Shown: positions 43,837 through 52,344 of the stretch, piece by piece
Position numbering within the stretch: the first letter of the stretch is position 1
Layout of the letters: the number at the start of each line of letters is the position of its first letter
DNA from: JAGQOZ01 sp041399205
Lineage (GTDB): Bacteria > Planctomycetota > Planctomycetia > Pirellulales > Pirellulaceae
Reading direction: 5' to 3'
DNA length: 64,000 nucleotides
Assembly (NCBI GenBank): GCA_041399205.1
Contig: JAWKTK010000026.1
Span: 66,674-130,673, forward strand
The notes under the pieces: generated by a model
Told to the model about the DNA's origin: nothing
The model's database searches: none
The model's input: the letters and a program-made list of their open reading frames with translations, nothing else
Position numbers and translations under genes: made by a program

Positions 43837-46131
43837 TTAATCGTGCGAAGTGTCCGAGGAATCGTTGTTGGGCGTCGCAAATGTTTCTGTCTCGGGCGAA
43901 CCGTCTTTCGAATCCAACGGCGCCTGGCGTCGGTTGGCGGCGAAGGTTAGTTGGACGACAGGCGTCTGCAAGTACTCAGACAAGTGATCGCGAATGGCCG
44001 TTTCTGCTTCTTGCAGCGTGAGTCCATCCACGTTCACTCGGCCATACGCCACACCCAACGCCAACGTTCCGCCTGGTTCCACTCGGTAAATCCCGTCAAT
44101 CGGCGTATGGGGCAGCGAATTGAGAACGCTCAGTGAAATTTCACTGCCGCCGAAGATTCGTTGCGGTTCCTCAGTCTCTGCTAATTTGCGCACTCGATCT
44201 CTCGCTTTGCTAACTTCTTCATTGGTTGGGTCCGCGAGGTAGGCCCTATTATAGAGTTCGAAACTGTACTCAAATTGCTGTTGTTCTTCGTAGAATTGGG
44301 CTATTTCCGCGATTGTTGACGGCAACGTTGAAACAACTCCGATAACGCGTCCATACATTTCATTTGCCGGCTCGAATTCGCCCAACATGCGATATGCGCG
44401 AGCGTATTCGAGATGCAAGTATGGTGCGAATATTTTGTGAGGTGTACCGTGTTCGTTTAGCCGCTTGATTGCTTCGGCAGGCTTTCCTAATTCTCGAAGT
44501 GCGACCACTTCCTGCAAGAGTTGCTTGTGCAATGCAACCACCTGATTGAGTTCGTCTCGGCGCTGATAATTCCCATCTATTGGGATATCGTCCGCCGAAG
44601 CAGTTTCTATTTTTTGCTCCACCGTTACCACTTGCGCATCGTGCCGACGAATGGTCAGTTTCTGTGGCGAAATGGTTGCCTGCGAAGCGGAATCTTTTAG
44701 GCGAACTTGATATTCGCCGGATTGAATCGTTACGGTGTCATCCGTGCTGGGGTCGATAATGCGAACCAGTTCGCCCGCTTTTAGCACTTCTACCTGGATC
44801 TGCGGATCGTCCGTTTTTACGATGATTTGGCCTCGATCTGTTTGAATCGTATAAATGGCCGCTGCGCCGAAGAGGCCGAAGAACGCCAAGGCCGCGATCC
44901 AAATTCGGTGGCGAAAGTTACCATTCGCGGCGGACGGATCCAGCAAACGGTTGTCTGCGACCGCGCGAGCTGGCCGGCGACCGGTTCGCAGTGATTCCAC
45001 AACGATGCTGGCCTTTTCGGGACGAAGTCGAACGTCCTTTTCCAGCAAATCCATCACGGTATCGGAAAGGAATCGAGGAATCCGCAGATCGATTTGCCGA
45101 GGTGACATGGGCGTGTCACACTGAATGGACCGAATCACCGCCAAGGCGTTCTTACCAGGAAACGGCATCTGGCCAGTCAGACAGCGATACATCAAGGTTC
45201 CTAGGCTGAACAGATCGGTCCGTTCGTCCATCAATTGGCCTCGAGCTTGTTCCGGTGACATATAGGCTGGCGTTCCGGCCACCATGCCCGTTTCCGTCAA
45301 TTCCGGATTGTCATCTACGGCGTAGGCCAAGCCAAAGTCCAAAATGGTTGCTCGTTTCCCGTCATCGCTGATCAGGATATTGGCCGGCTTGATGTCTCGA
45401 TGAATCAGATTTTTTTCGTGCGCGGCGGCCAGACCTTCGGCAATTTGGCTGGCAACGGCAATGACTTCGTCCGCTGACAAATGGTTGTCACGGTGCAGGC
45501 GTTTTTCCAGTGTTTCTCCGTGCAAATACTGCATGGCCAGAAAGGCTAAGGGGCCTTCGCTGCCGACATGATAGATGGTGACCACGTGGTCATGTTCAAT
45601 GGCGGCGGCGGCGCGAGCTTCCTGCAGGAAACGCTGCTGAGCGGCCTCACCGAGCGACGGTCGTAAGATTTTCAATGCCACTGGTCGGCGTAGTTGCGTG
45701 TCTTCGGCCAGATAGACCACGCCCATGCCGCCCGTTCCCAGCAGTCGCAAGATGCGGTAGTTGGCCAGGCGTCCGATTTCCGTTTCGTCTTGTGCCGGAG
45801 AGAGTCGCGATTCCACTTCGTACGCTCGTTGCTGAGCATCTTTAGTCTGCAAACCATGTTCGTGCGGTTCGTTCAACTGTTCTTCGATGACCGCTTCCCA
45901 ACTGCGAACCAACGACACCAGTTCGCCCTTGTCTTGGTCGGCGTCAGACGAATCCGCTTGTTCAGAAAACAAATTCGCAAAGGTATCTTCGACGTTCAGA
46001 GCTCGAATGGTATCGCCACAAGCATCGCATTCCGTTAAATGCGATTCTAATTCGCAAAGCCGATCGTCGGTCAATTTACCGCACAGGAATTCGGCCAGTT
46101 CGTTGGGTTCGGGGCAAGTGGAAGGTGCCAT
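43837..46131 (-). CDS. transmembrane Ser/Thr protein kinase with N-terminal zinc-finger motif and polysaccharide-export-like C terminus
   Basis: 764 residues from ATG 46131 (AAAGGA upstream). Residues 5-45 carry a putative anti-sigma-type zinc finger (HLTECDACG with further Cys at 6 and 17). The kinase domain, about 125-385, has the Gly loop LLGTGGMGVVYLAED, the lysine in VALKILRP, the catalytic HRDIKPANIL, DFGLAY and GTPAYMSPEQARG. A Gly/Ala membrane helix near 415 is followed by a PEGA-like segment (IDPSTDDTVTIQSGEYQVRL), TPR-like helices, and near 690-735 a stretch like the Poly_export domain of Wza-type proteins (YRVEPGGTLALGVAYGRVNV). It lies downstream of the sigma factor and PQQ genes on the same strand. 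The zinc-finger plus kinase suggests control of that sigma factor; this is inference. Confidence 0.9.
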   Translation of the reverse strand: MAPSTCPEPNELAEFLCGKLTDDRLCELESHLTECDACGDTIRALNVEDTFANLFSEQADSSDADQDKGELVSLVRSWEAVIEEQLNEPHEHGLQTKDAQQRAYEVESRLSPAQDETEIGRLANYRILRLLGTGGMGVVYLAEDTQLRRPVALKILRPSLGEAAQQRFLQEARAAAAIEHDHVVTIYHVGSEGPLAFLAMQYLHGETLEKRLHRDNHLSADEVIAVASQIAEGLAAAHEKNLIHRDIKPANILISDDGKRATILDFGLAYAVDDNPELTETGMVAGTPAYMSPEQARGQLMDERTDLFSLGTLMYRCLTGQMPFPGKNALAVIRSIQCDTPMSPRQIDLRIPRFLSDTVMDLLEKDVRLRPEKASIVVESLRTGRRPARAVADNRLLDPSAANGNFRHRIWIAALAFFGLFGAAAIYTIQTDRGQIIVKTDDPQIQVEVLKAGELVRIIDPSTDDTVTIQSGEYQVRLKDSASQATISPQKLTIRRHDAQVVTVEQKIETASADDIPIDGNYQRRDELNQVVALHKQLLQEVVALRELGKPAEAIKRLNEHGTPHKIFAPYLHLEYARAYRMLGEFEPANEMYGRVIGVVSTLPSTIAEIAQFYEEQQQFEYSFELYNRAYLADPTNEEVSKARDRVRKLAETEEPQRIFGGSEISLSVLNSLPHTPIDGIYRVEPGGTLALGVAYGRVNVDGLTLQEAETAIRDHLSEYLQTPVVQLTFAANRRQAPLDSKDGSPETETFATPNNDSSDTSHD

Positions 46132-46399
46132 GACAGGTCCTTTCAGATCGAGACGGATTGCGTTTGCCAGTGGTGACGCACAATTTGCGGCTTAAATTTT
46201 GCGTGTCTGTTATTCTCGCGAAAAATCCTGTCTTTCGCGTCAGCGATGGACAACAGAAACGTTGGACGTCCCTCACTGACGTTTCGGGCTAGGAAAAACC
46301 GTAGCATGAAAAATGTTTTCGCTGGGAAATTGAGCGTCTATCTGGGAGTATGCGCCGACCAATGCCTTTTTGTAACGCAACGACCAGAAAGATGAAGTT

Positions 46400-46963
46400 T
46401 TAATCCAGTAGATCAGCAAGTTCGTCTCGTAAACGCTTGATAAGACGTGACTTAGCAGAATAGATGGTCCAGACGCTAATGCCAAATTCGGCAGCCAGTT
46501 CATCTGCGGTAGCTTCGGCGGCCAGGTACTTTTTCAACGCTTGCCATGTGGCCGGCTGGAAATCATGTTGGGCCAAGTCCATCGCTTGTTGAACCAAGTG
46601 CTTCTTGTAATCCAGATCCCAATAATCGGTGGCCTGTTGCTCGGGCAAGATCGCCACATCTCCGGCGGAAGAATCTGCCATTGGCAATATTTTTTTCCGA
46701 GTGGTTTCTCGCCATTTGTTCATGGTCACCGTCTTCAACCAAGCTCGAAAACTCCGCTGCCGATCATATTCGAACGTTGGCAACTTGCGAACCAACACGG
46801 TCAATACGTCTTGGACAAGGTCGGCGGAATCGTCTGACGAGAGCCCGGTTCGTTTGGCCCAGCGATATATCAGCGGACCATAGATTTGGACGAATCGAGA
46901 CCACGCGGTTTTGTCGGTTGGTTCTCGCAGGCGTAGCAGTAGGCTGGTAGCGGTGGTGGTCAT
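46400..46963 (-). CDS. ECF-type RNA polymerase sigma factor
   Basis: 187 residues from ATG 46963; the reading frame continues upstream but is not sigma-like. Region 2: FVQIYGPLIYRWAKRTGL then DDSADLVQDVLTVLVRKLPTF with WLKTVTMNKWRE. Region 4 near the C terminus: TADELAAEFGISVWTIYSAKSRLIKRLRDEL (given in parts: AAEFGISVWTIYSAKSRL), a helix-turn-helix for the -35 element. No region 1 or 3, so it is ECF. Such sigma factors next to Ser/Thr kinases are frequent in planctomycetes. No anti-sigma gene is beside it; the kinase 268 bases downstream has the zinc-finger-like N terminus instead. It is 28 bases after the PQQ gene. Confidence 0.9.
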   Translation of the reverse strand: MTTTATSLLLRLREPTDKTAWSRFVQIYGPLIYRWAKRTGLSSDDSADLVQDVLTVLVRKLPTFEYDRQRSFRAWLKTVTMNKWRETTRKKILPMADSSAGDVAILPEQQATDYWDLDYKKHLVQQAMDLAQHDFQPATWQALKKYLAAEATADELAAEFGISVWTIYSAKSRLIKRLRDELADLLD

Positions 46964-46991
46964 GGCAGGCGAGTATTCGAGTGATACGAAG

Positions 46992-48323
46992 TTACTTTGA
47001 GGAAGACATGCCAATACAAAACAAATGCGATTCGCCGCGAATAAGCAAGTGGCCGTCGCTGATGGCCGGTGACGAATAACAGTTTTCGCCCAAGGGGTTG
47101 GTTGCCGCAATATCAAGTTCCTGGCCTGGGCGAATCACCTTCGTTTCGCCATTGTTGGCCGTCCAATAGGAAAGTCCGTTGGCCGTCACCAGCGAACCGC
47201 TGAAGCCGTTGCCCAAACGAGCTTGCCAATAGCGTTCACCCGTCGCCGCATCAAAGCAATTCCCGGTGCCTCGATCATCCGCCACTAACAAGAATCCATC
47301 CAGCACCACCGGAGATGGAACATAGCACCTGGCGTTGGTGACATGCCATTTGACATGCGATGCCGTCACGTTGCCCTGGCCGGTAGGATCGATGCCCATC
47401 ACGTGATAGTCTGGATAACCACACGTCATGAACAGTAATTTTCCGTCGTAAACCATCGATGCCACAAACTGTTCCGTGGGACCGTCAATTTCCCAGTGCA
47501 ACGATCCGTCTGCTGGATTGTAACTGGCAATGTGTTGGCTGCCGGACAGAATCAGCTGAGTTCGACCGTCGATGGTGCGTAGCAACGGAGTGACGTAGCT
47601 GCGAATGCCGTGTTTGCGTTTTACTTTCCAGACGGTTTGGCCGGTTCGCTTGTCCAGCGCCAGCAGATACGAATCACCATCATGGTCTCCGTTGATGATC
47701 ACTTTGTCTTCGAACAGCACGGGACAGCTGCAATAACCGTGCGCACTGATGAATTCGCCGGGACGAACCAACCACGTTTGCTGACCAGTGAAATCGTACG
47801 CAGCCACCACCATGCGACCCGCCGTGATTTCTCGTTCCGAACCAACATTCGGCGCCGGCACGATGCGGCCATCCGGTTCCAGGAAGGTCACAAAAATTTG
47901 TTGGCCATCGGTTGCCGGAGTTCCCGAAGCAAAACTATTGAGCGCGTGTTTCGATTCCAGCGGCGCGGTCAAGACGGTCTGTTGCCAACGCGGCTGGCCG
48001 CTGGCCTTGTCTAGGCACAGCAAGATTCGCTGTTGTTGTTCGGTTAAACAGCTGGTCAAGAAAATGCGATCTTCCCAAACGATGGGCGAAGAATGTCCTT
48101 CGCCCGGAATCGGAGCTTTCCAAACAATGTTCTGGCCTGTGCTGCCGTCCCATTGTGTTGGGATGTTTGTTCCCGGGCTGCTGCCGTCGCCACGAAGGCC
48201 TCGCCACTGCGGCCAATTCTGCGCCCACGTGTTTGTGGAACCATAAAGCACCAGCACGATCGCCAATGCCGTAATTGTTCGACCGGGACGATGTTCTGGA
48301 TTTGTCATGAAGGCAGAGTTCAT
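46992..48323 (-). CDS. secreted PQQ-like beta-propeller protein (BamB-like)
   Basis: 443 residues. ATG 48323 chosen; GTG 48332 and ATG 48308 are alternatives, and the signal peptide (ITALAIVLVLYGSTNTWAQ) follows any of them. The mature protein begins NWPQWRGLRGDGSS, typical of planctomycete PQQ-repeat proteins, then has about six blades with GQQTWLVR, TGQTVWKVKR, DGSLHWEIDG and TGERYWQARLG, the Trp-containing PQQ-type blade ends. No cofactor or active site is evident, so it is probably a non-enzymatic propeller like BamB. A structured leader with a terminator lies 90-210 bases upstream. It is followed by the sigma factor (28 bases). Confidence 0.88.
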   Translation of the reverse strand: MNSAFMTNPEHRPGRTITALAIVLVLYGSTNTWAQNWPQWRGLRGDGSSPGTNIPTQWDGSTGQNIVWKAPIPGEGHSSPIVWEDRIFLTSCLTEQQQRILLCLDKASGQPRWQQTVLTAPLESKHALNSFASGTPATDGQQIFVTFLEPDGRIVPAPNVGSEREITAGRMVVAAYDFTGQQTWLVRPGEFISAHGYCSCPVLFEDKVIINGDHDGDSYLLALDKRTGQTVWKVKRKHGIRSYVTPLLRTIDGRTQLILSGSQHIASYNPADGSLHWEIDGPTEQFVASMVYDGKLLFMTCGYPDYHVMGIDPTGQGNVTASHVKWHVTNARCYVPSPVVLDGFLLVADDRGTGNCFDAATGERYWQARLGNGFSGSLVTANGLSYWTANNGETKVIRPGQELDIAATNPLGENCYSSPAISDGHLLIRGESHLFCIGMSSSK

Positions 48324-48411
48324 GGTCGCCACTTTCTTCGCTGAATCCGGGCTTCTGTTGGGTTAGAAACCGTAATATAGTCGATGTTCAGCAAAGCGGT
48401 GGTTGTGGCGC

Positions 48412-48448
48412 AAAAAACAAGGCTGCTCAGTTCGAAAACCGAGCAGCC
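48412..48448 (-). terminator. intrinsic terminator with UUCG-type loop
   Basis: On the leftward strand GGCTGCTCGGTT pairs with AACTGAGCAGCC (one G-U) around a TTCG loop: a 12-bp stem, directly followed by TTGTTTTTTG. It lies upstream of the PQQ gene start at 48323, so it either ends a small RNA or attenuates that gene. Confidence 0.85.
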
Positions 48449-48452
48449 TCTT

Positions 48453-48535
48453 GGGTCAGCGTGCCTGTGATGAACACAGTTGCATTCCGTTCCAGATGTG
48501 TCTTGCTTTTTAAGGGTATTGAATGCAGCACGCCC
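48453..48535 (-). ncRNA. candidate three-way-junction RNA upstream of the PQQ gene
   Basis: Leftward transcript, in order: GCGTGC (48533-48528) pairs with GCACGC (48464-48459), extended outward by GG and CC across a small bulge; TGCATTC (48527-48521) pairs with GAATGCA (48487-48481) around a 33-base internal region; CTGTG (48479-48475) pairs with CACAG (48469-48465). The terminator hairpin follows five bases later. Three helices meeting at one junction followed by an intrinsic terminator is the plan of a riboswitch-type leader or a small RNA. I do not recognise the sequence as any known class. The remaining bases of the gap up to 48753 hold nothing else I can name. Confidence 0.45.
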
Positions 48536-48753
48536 TTGTTCGTTCAGGAATTGATGGGACGACTGATAAAAATGCCGAGGGTGTAACGACTGCGTCGCGT
48601 GTTCCCTCTTGATGTTGAACGAACATATGTGACGATAGCCGAATTCCCGTTGTAGCTCAAAGGTTCTTTCGCAGTACAACGCAATAATTAGGAAAGACGA
48701 AACGCATCTAATCCGTTGTCGAAGTGTTCCGCCTAGAAAATGAAAATATTCTA

Positions 48754-49176
48754 ATGATCAGCAGGCTTGTTTTTGTGTATGGGACGTTGATGCGAGGCCA
48801 GAAGCGCGAGTCGTGTTGGCCTCGATCGCCCGTGTCGGTGCAAGCTGCTGTGGTTCAAGGAGCGTTGTTTGACTTAGGGCCATACCCGGCGTTGGTACCG
48901 GGATTGGATTGGATTATCGGCGAACTTTGGGAGCTTGATGCAGCTGACGTGGACATCACACTTCGCGTTTTGGATGAAGTGGAATGGTATAACCAAGTGC
49001 CCGGCGAAGATCTTTATATTCGAACCGAAGTGTCTGCCGTCCGAATTTGGGACAATTCGCTGGTGAAGGCCCTGACGTACCACTACGCCGATGTAGGTTC
49101 GTTAGCTGGCCAGGCCAAAAGCATCACGCCCAATGCGTTGGGATTCTGTCAATGGCGTCCGCTTAAAGAATACTGA
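48754..49176 (+). CDS. gamma-glutamylcyclotransferase-like (AIG2/GGCT) protein
   Basis: 140 residues from ATG 48754. GGCT fold: VFVYGTLMRGQKRE is the substrate-binding YGSLM-type loop at the N terminus; LFDLGPYPALVPG and GELWELDAADVDITLRVLDE follow, with the catalytic acidic residue in VLDEVEWYNQ. The family (AIG2/YtfP-like) acts on gamma-glutamyl amines or serves as a small-molecule cyclotransferase; the substrate of this member is unknown. Its end overlaps the end of the convergent ABC permease gene by 14 bases. Confidence 0.85.
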   Translation: MISRLVFVYGTLMRGQKRESCWPRSPVSVQAAVVQGALFDLGPYPALVPGLDWIIGELWELDAADVDITLRVLDEVEWYNQVPGEDLYIRTEVSAVRIWDNSLVKALTYHYADVGSLAGQAKSITPNALGFCQWRPLKEY

Positions 49177-51357
49177 CGCCCACGGATCGTTCGATATTTT
49201 CACTCAGCCGTTCTTCGGCCGAAAGATAATGCGGCATGTTTCGCAGCCAAGCGATAGCCAGAGTGCTGGCCACAATGCTGACGACTACCAGAATCCACGA
49301 ATAATGCACTTCGGCCTGCGGCGATTCCTGAGTGAGAAACAGCCGAGCTCCGGGATGATCCAGCAGGAATTCTGGAGTGAAGTTCAGTTTTGCCAACAGC
49401 TGAGAACTATTGTGCAGAACATGGAAGGCCATGCACGGCAGAATAGAACACGACTGCACGGCAATGTAGCCTAGGACCAGTCCCAAAACGGCAGCGTTTA
49501 CCGATTGCTGTAGTATTCCGTGCATGATCCCAAAAAAGAAACTGCTGATAATGATGGCCATCTTGCGATTGCCCAGTTTTCGCAGTCCTGAAAGGATGAA
49601 TCCGCGAAAGGCCAGCTCTTCACACACCGCCGGCAGGACGGCTAAGATCAGTAGCAATTGCCAAACGGGCGCCTCCTGAAAGACTCCGCTAAGGCGAGCC
49701 AACCCTTCCATGGCAGTTGGCGAAAGTGGATACAATTTCTGAATCAGATGCGCGAATTCCGCTGCGGCCGGATGAATCAAGATCGCCAATAACACGGCGG
49801 TCAACATGGAACCAAGCGAAGGCCGACGTAATAGGAGAGTTTCTTTGAAGCTGCGAGTCAACACAATGGTCATGATCAAGACCGGTGTGGCCACAAAGGC
49901 AATTTGCGAAATCACTGTGGAAACGGCAAACGAAGTCCAAGACGTGGGCATTTTCGCCGCCAGGCTACCAAAGAACCCAATGACCAACAGCAATATTGCG
50001 CACAAGAATCCTTGGGCCAGGCTGGGCGTCGGCTGTCGGTCGCGAACCAGATGCATCAGCCACAATCCCACATCCAATCGTTCACTTTCGCGGAACAGCA
50101 CGGCTTCATCATTGAACTGTTGAATGGCCCAGCGAACGGCCAGCAAGCAGCACGCGCCAGTCACGAGTGTCACGGGGGCAAAGAACTTGAGTGCAATCAG
50201 GTATTCGCCTTCCATCAGCGAACGCAGCAGCAGCATGACGCCGGTAATTGGAACCAGACTGTTTCCTAGATTCAATTCGACACTGGGCATCAGCGGTATC
50301 ATGGCCAACGGCATTGTCACGACCATGAGCGGCATCAAGTAGTATTGACCTTCTTTCGAACTCTTAGCCATTGCGGCCAAGGCCAAAGAAGCGGCACTGA
50401 AAATGGCCGCCAGCGGAATCAAGGCTAACAAGAGCCAGCCCAACGCGAAAAACGGTGGTGGCCCGATCTGAGCGAATTGGCCTCCTAGCTGGCTGGTAAT
50501 CAGCGTGCCGGTGACGGCCATACTTCCTAAGTTCAGTAGCGATGTGGCCAAGCTAAAGATCAAGACCGTGATCATTTTGCCCCAGACAATTTCCTGTCGT
50601 TCCGCGGGACTGCTGAGCAATGTTTCTAGGGTGCCTCGTTCTTTTTCTCCGGCACACAAGTCAATGGCCGGATAGAACGCGCCGGTGAGCGCCCAGATAA
50701 TGGCGACAAACGGCAAGATCTTGGACCACAGGGCAGCTCGGCGACCAGAATCTTCTGACACGTCATGCGCTGTCACGCGAAATGGTTCTGCGGCAGCAGT
50801 GGGGATTTCTTCGTCTTCCAGCGTCCTCTTGACGACCAGCGATCGCCAGCGGTCCAGCACATCGTGGACTCGTTCATAAGCAATACGAGAACGATCCTTC
50901 GCGCCGTTAAAGAAAATCTCCGGAGTCGGCATCTCGCCAGCTCCTTGGATGTGAGCGTGCAATTGCTGCGGAAAATCCTTGGGAAATAGACAATCGCGTC
51001 AATGTTGTCTCGATCCAGTTTCTCTTTGGCGAATTCGCGAATTTGCTGATCTGAAGCAACGTCCGAAGAGTCGGCCAAAGACAATTCGAACAACCGTGAT
51101 TGAGACGGTTCCGCGTAAACGTCCGGCGAAAATCGATCTTCCATCACAAGTTGAGGTGTATCCGGCAGGTTTTCACTGCCAATCAAGTAAATGCTGGTAG
51201 GGTGTTCCTGCAAAAATTGGCTGACCTGAAAGAACGCCATGCCCAATAGTGGATACAGCAACATGGGTAGCACGGCAATCATGAACAGCGTTCGCCGATC
51301 GCGAAACTGATCACGGATTTCTCGATGCAATATCAGTTTGACGTTTCTCCACGTCAT
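49163..51357 (-). CDS. NatB-type ABC exporter permease fused to CPBP intramembrane protease domain; one frameshift
   Basis: 731 residues when one base is restored. The N-terminal ABC-2 permease starts at ATG 51357 (LILHREIRDQFRDRRTLFM, YPLLGMAFF helix, then a long extracytoplasmic loop). Near 50981 the run CCC must be CCCC to read VYFPKDFPQQLHAHIQGAGE; without it the frame ends early. The second half has FVAIIWALTGAFYPAIDLCAGEKERGTLETLL split over the usual NatB loop (here FVAIIWALTGAFYPAID), and from about residue 560 a CPBP/CAAX-like domain: VCEELAFRGFILSGLRKLG (EExxxR motif), then FGIMHGILQQSVNAAVLG with FxxxH, and AFHVLHNSSQLL. It exports an unknown substrate, possibly Na+, and the protease domain may cleave a partner. 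ATP subunit is 51354-52109, overlapping by 4 bases. Confidence 0.85.
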
Positions 51358-52109
51358 GATGCCAGCTTCCTTTTCTCGTGGCTCGAAATCAAATCAAAGA
51401 AGATTTCTTCCAGGTCTTCATGGTGATGTTTCTGGCGAAGGTCTTCTAAGTTACCTTCGTACAAGATATTGCCGCGATGCATGATGGCCAGTCGGTCGCA
51501 CAGCTTTTCTGCTTCTCGCATGATGTGCGTCGAAAACACAATGCACTTACCTTGGTCTCGTAGGTCCGCAATGGTATCCAGCAGTGAACGAGCGACCAGG
51601 ACGTCCAAGCCCGAAGTTGCTTCGTCAAAAATAATGACGGGCGGATCATGGACTAAAGCGCGAGCAATCGAAACTTTTTGCTTCATGCCGGTCGACATCT
51701 TCGCTCCCAGCACATCGCGAATATCATTCATCTTGAGTCGATGAAACAGGTTCGTTATCCGCTCTTCTAACTCTCGTTCCGCAATTCCATGCAAGCGACC
51801 AAAGTACTGAACCATTTCATAAGCAGTCATGCGGTCGTATACCGCCGTGTTGCAAGAAACAAAGCCAATTTGTTTGCGAACCTGCGACGGCTGCGTGACC
51901 ACGTTGGCTCCATTGATGGTGGCCGAACCGCAACTGGGACGCAATACCGTGCTCAGGATGCGCAAAGCGGTTGTCTTGCCGGCGCCGTTGGGACCAAGTA
52001 AGCCGTAAACTTCGCCGGGATACGCGTCAAACGTGATACCGGCCAACGCCACAAATTGGCCTCGTCGCAAATCCGAATACGACTTTGTTAGCTCGCGAAC
52101 GTGTATCAT
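51354..52109 (-). CDS. ABC exporter ATP-binding subunit (NatA-like)
   Basis: 251 residues from ATG 52109. P-loop GLLGPNGAGKTTALRIL, Q-loop IGFVSCNTAVYDRMTAYE, signature STGMKQKVSIARAL (variant of LSGGQ), Walker B VIIFDEATSGLDVL and H-loop VFSTHIMREAEKL. Drives the permease encoded immediately downstream, whose ATG overlaps this stop by four bases (ATGA). NatAB pairs were first described as sodium extruders; here the substrate is not known. The region from 52110 to 52344 is the divergent promoter gap with the helicase gene. Confidence 0.93.
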   Translation of the reverse strand: MIHVRELTKSYSDLRRGQFVALAGITFDAYPGEVYGLLGPNGAGKTTALRILSTVLRPSCGSATINGANVVTQPSQVRKQIGFVSCNTAVYDRMTAYEMVQYFGRLHGIAERELEERITNLFHRLKMNDIRDVLGAKMSTGMKQKVSIARALVHDPPVIIFDEATSGLDVLVARSLLDTIADLRDQGKCIVFSTHIMREAEKLCDRLAIMHRGNILYEGNLEDLRQKHHHEDLEEIFFDLISSHEKRKLAS

Positions 52110-52344
52110 GCGTTTCGATCTTCGTGGGAACCTTCGGAGGAATGCAATGCAGAGTTGCCAAAAACAGTATAGCGAATTGGGCTTCGCGAGCTGGGCGCGG
52201 ACAAATGGTCTCTGATACAACAACTTAGCTTACCTGCGGCACCGAATGTCACATTCGGTAGCGATGATGCGGATTGTAATGAAGAAATCGCGGAAAAATA
52301 ATCCATCGCGTCCGCGAACGGTCCCAATTCATTTTTCGTTTTGA

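Noticed and set aside
48320..48679. 119-codon leftward frame over the hairpin leader of the PQQ gene
   Set aside because: It runs through the RNA helices and terminator, has no protein-like pattern, and its start has no ribosome-binding site.
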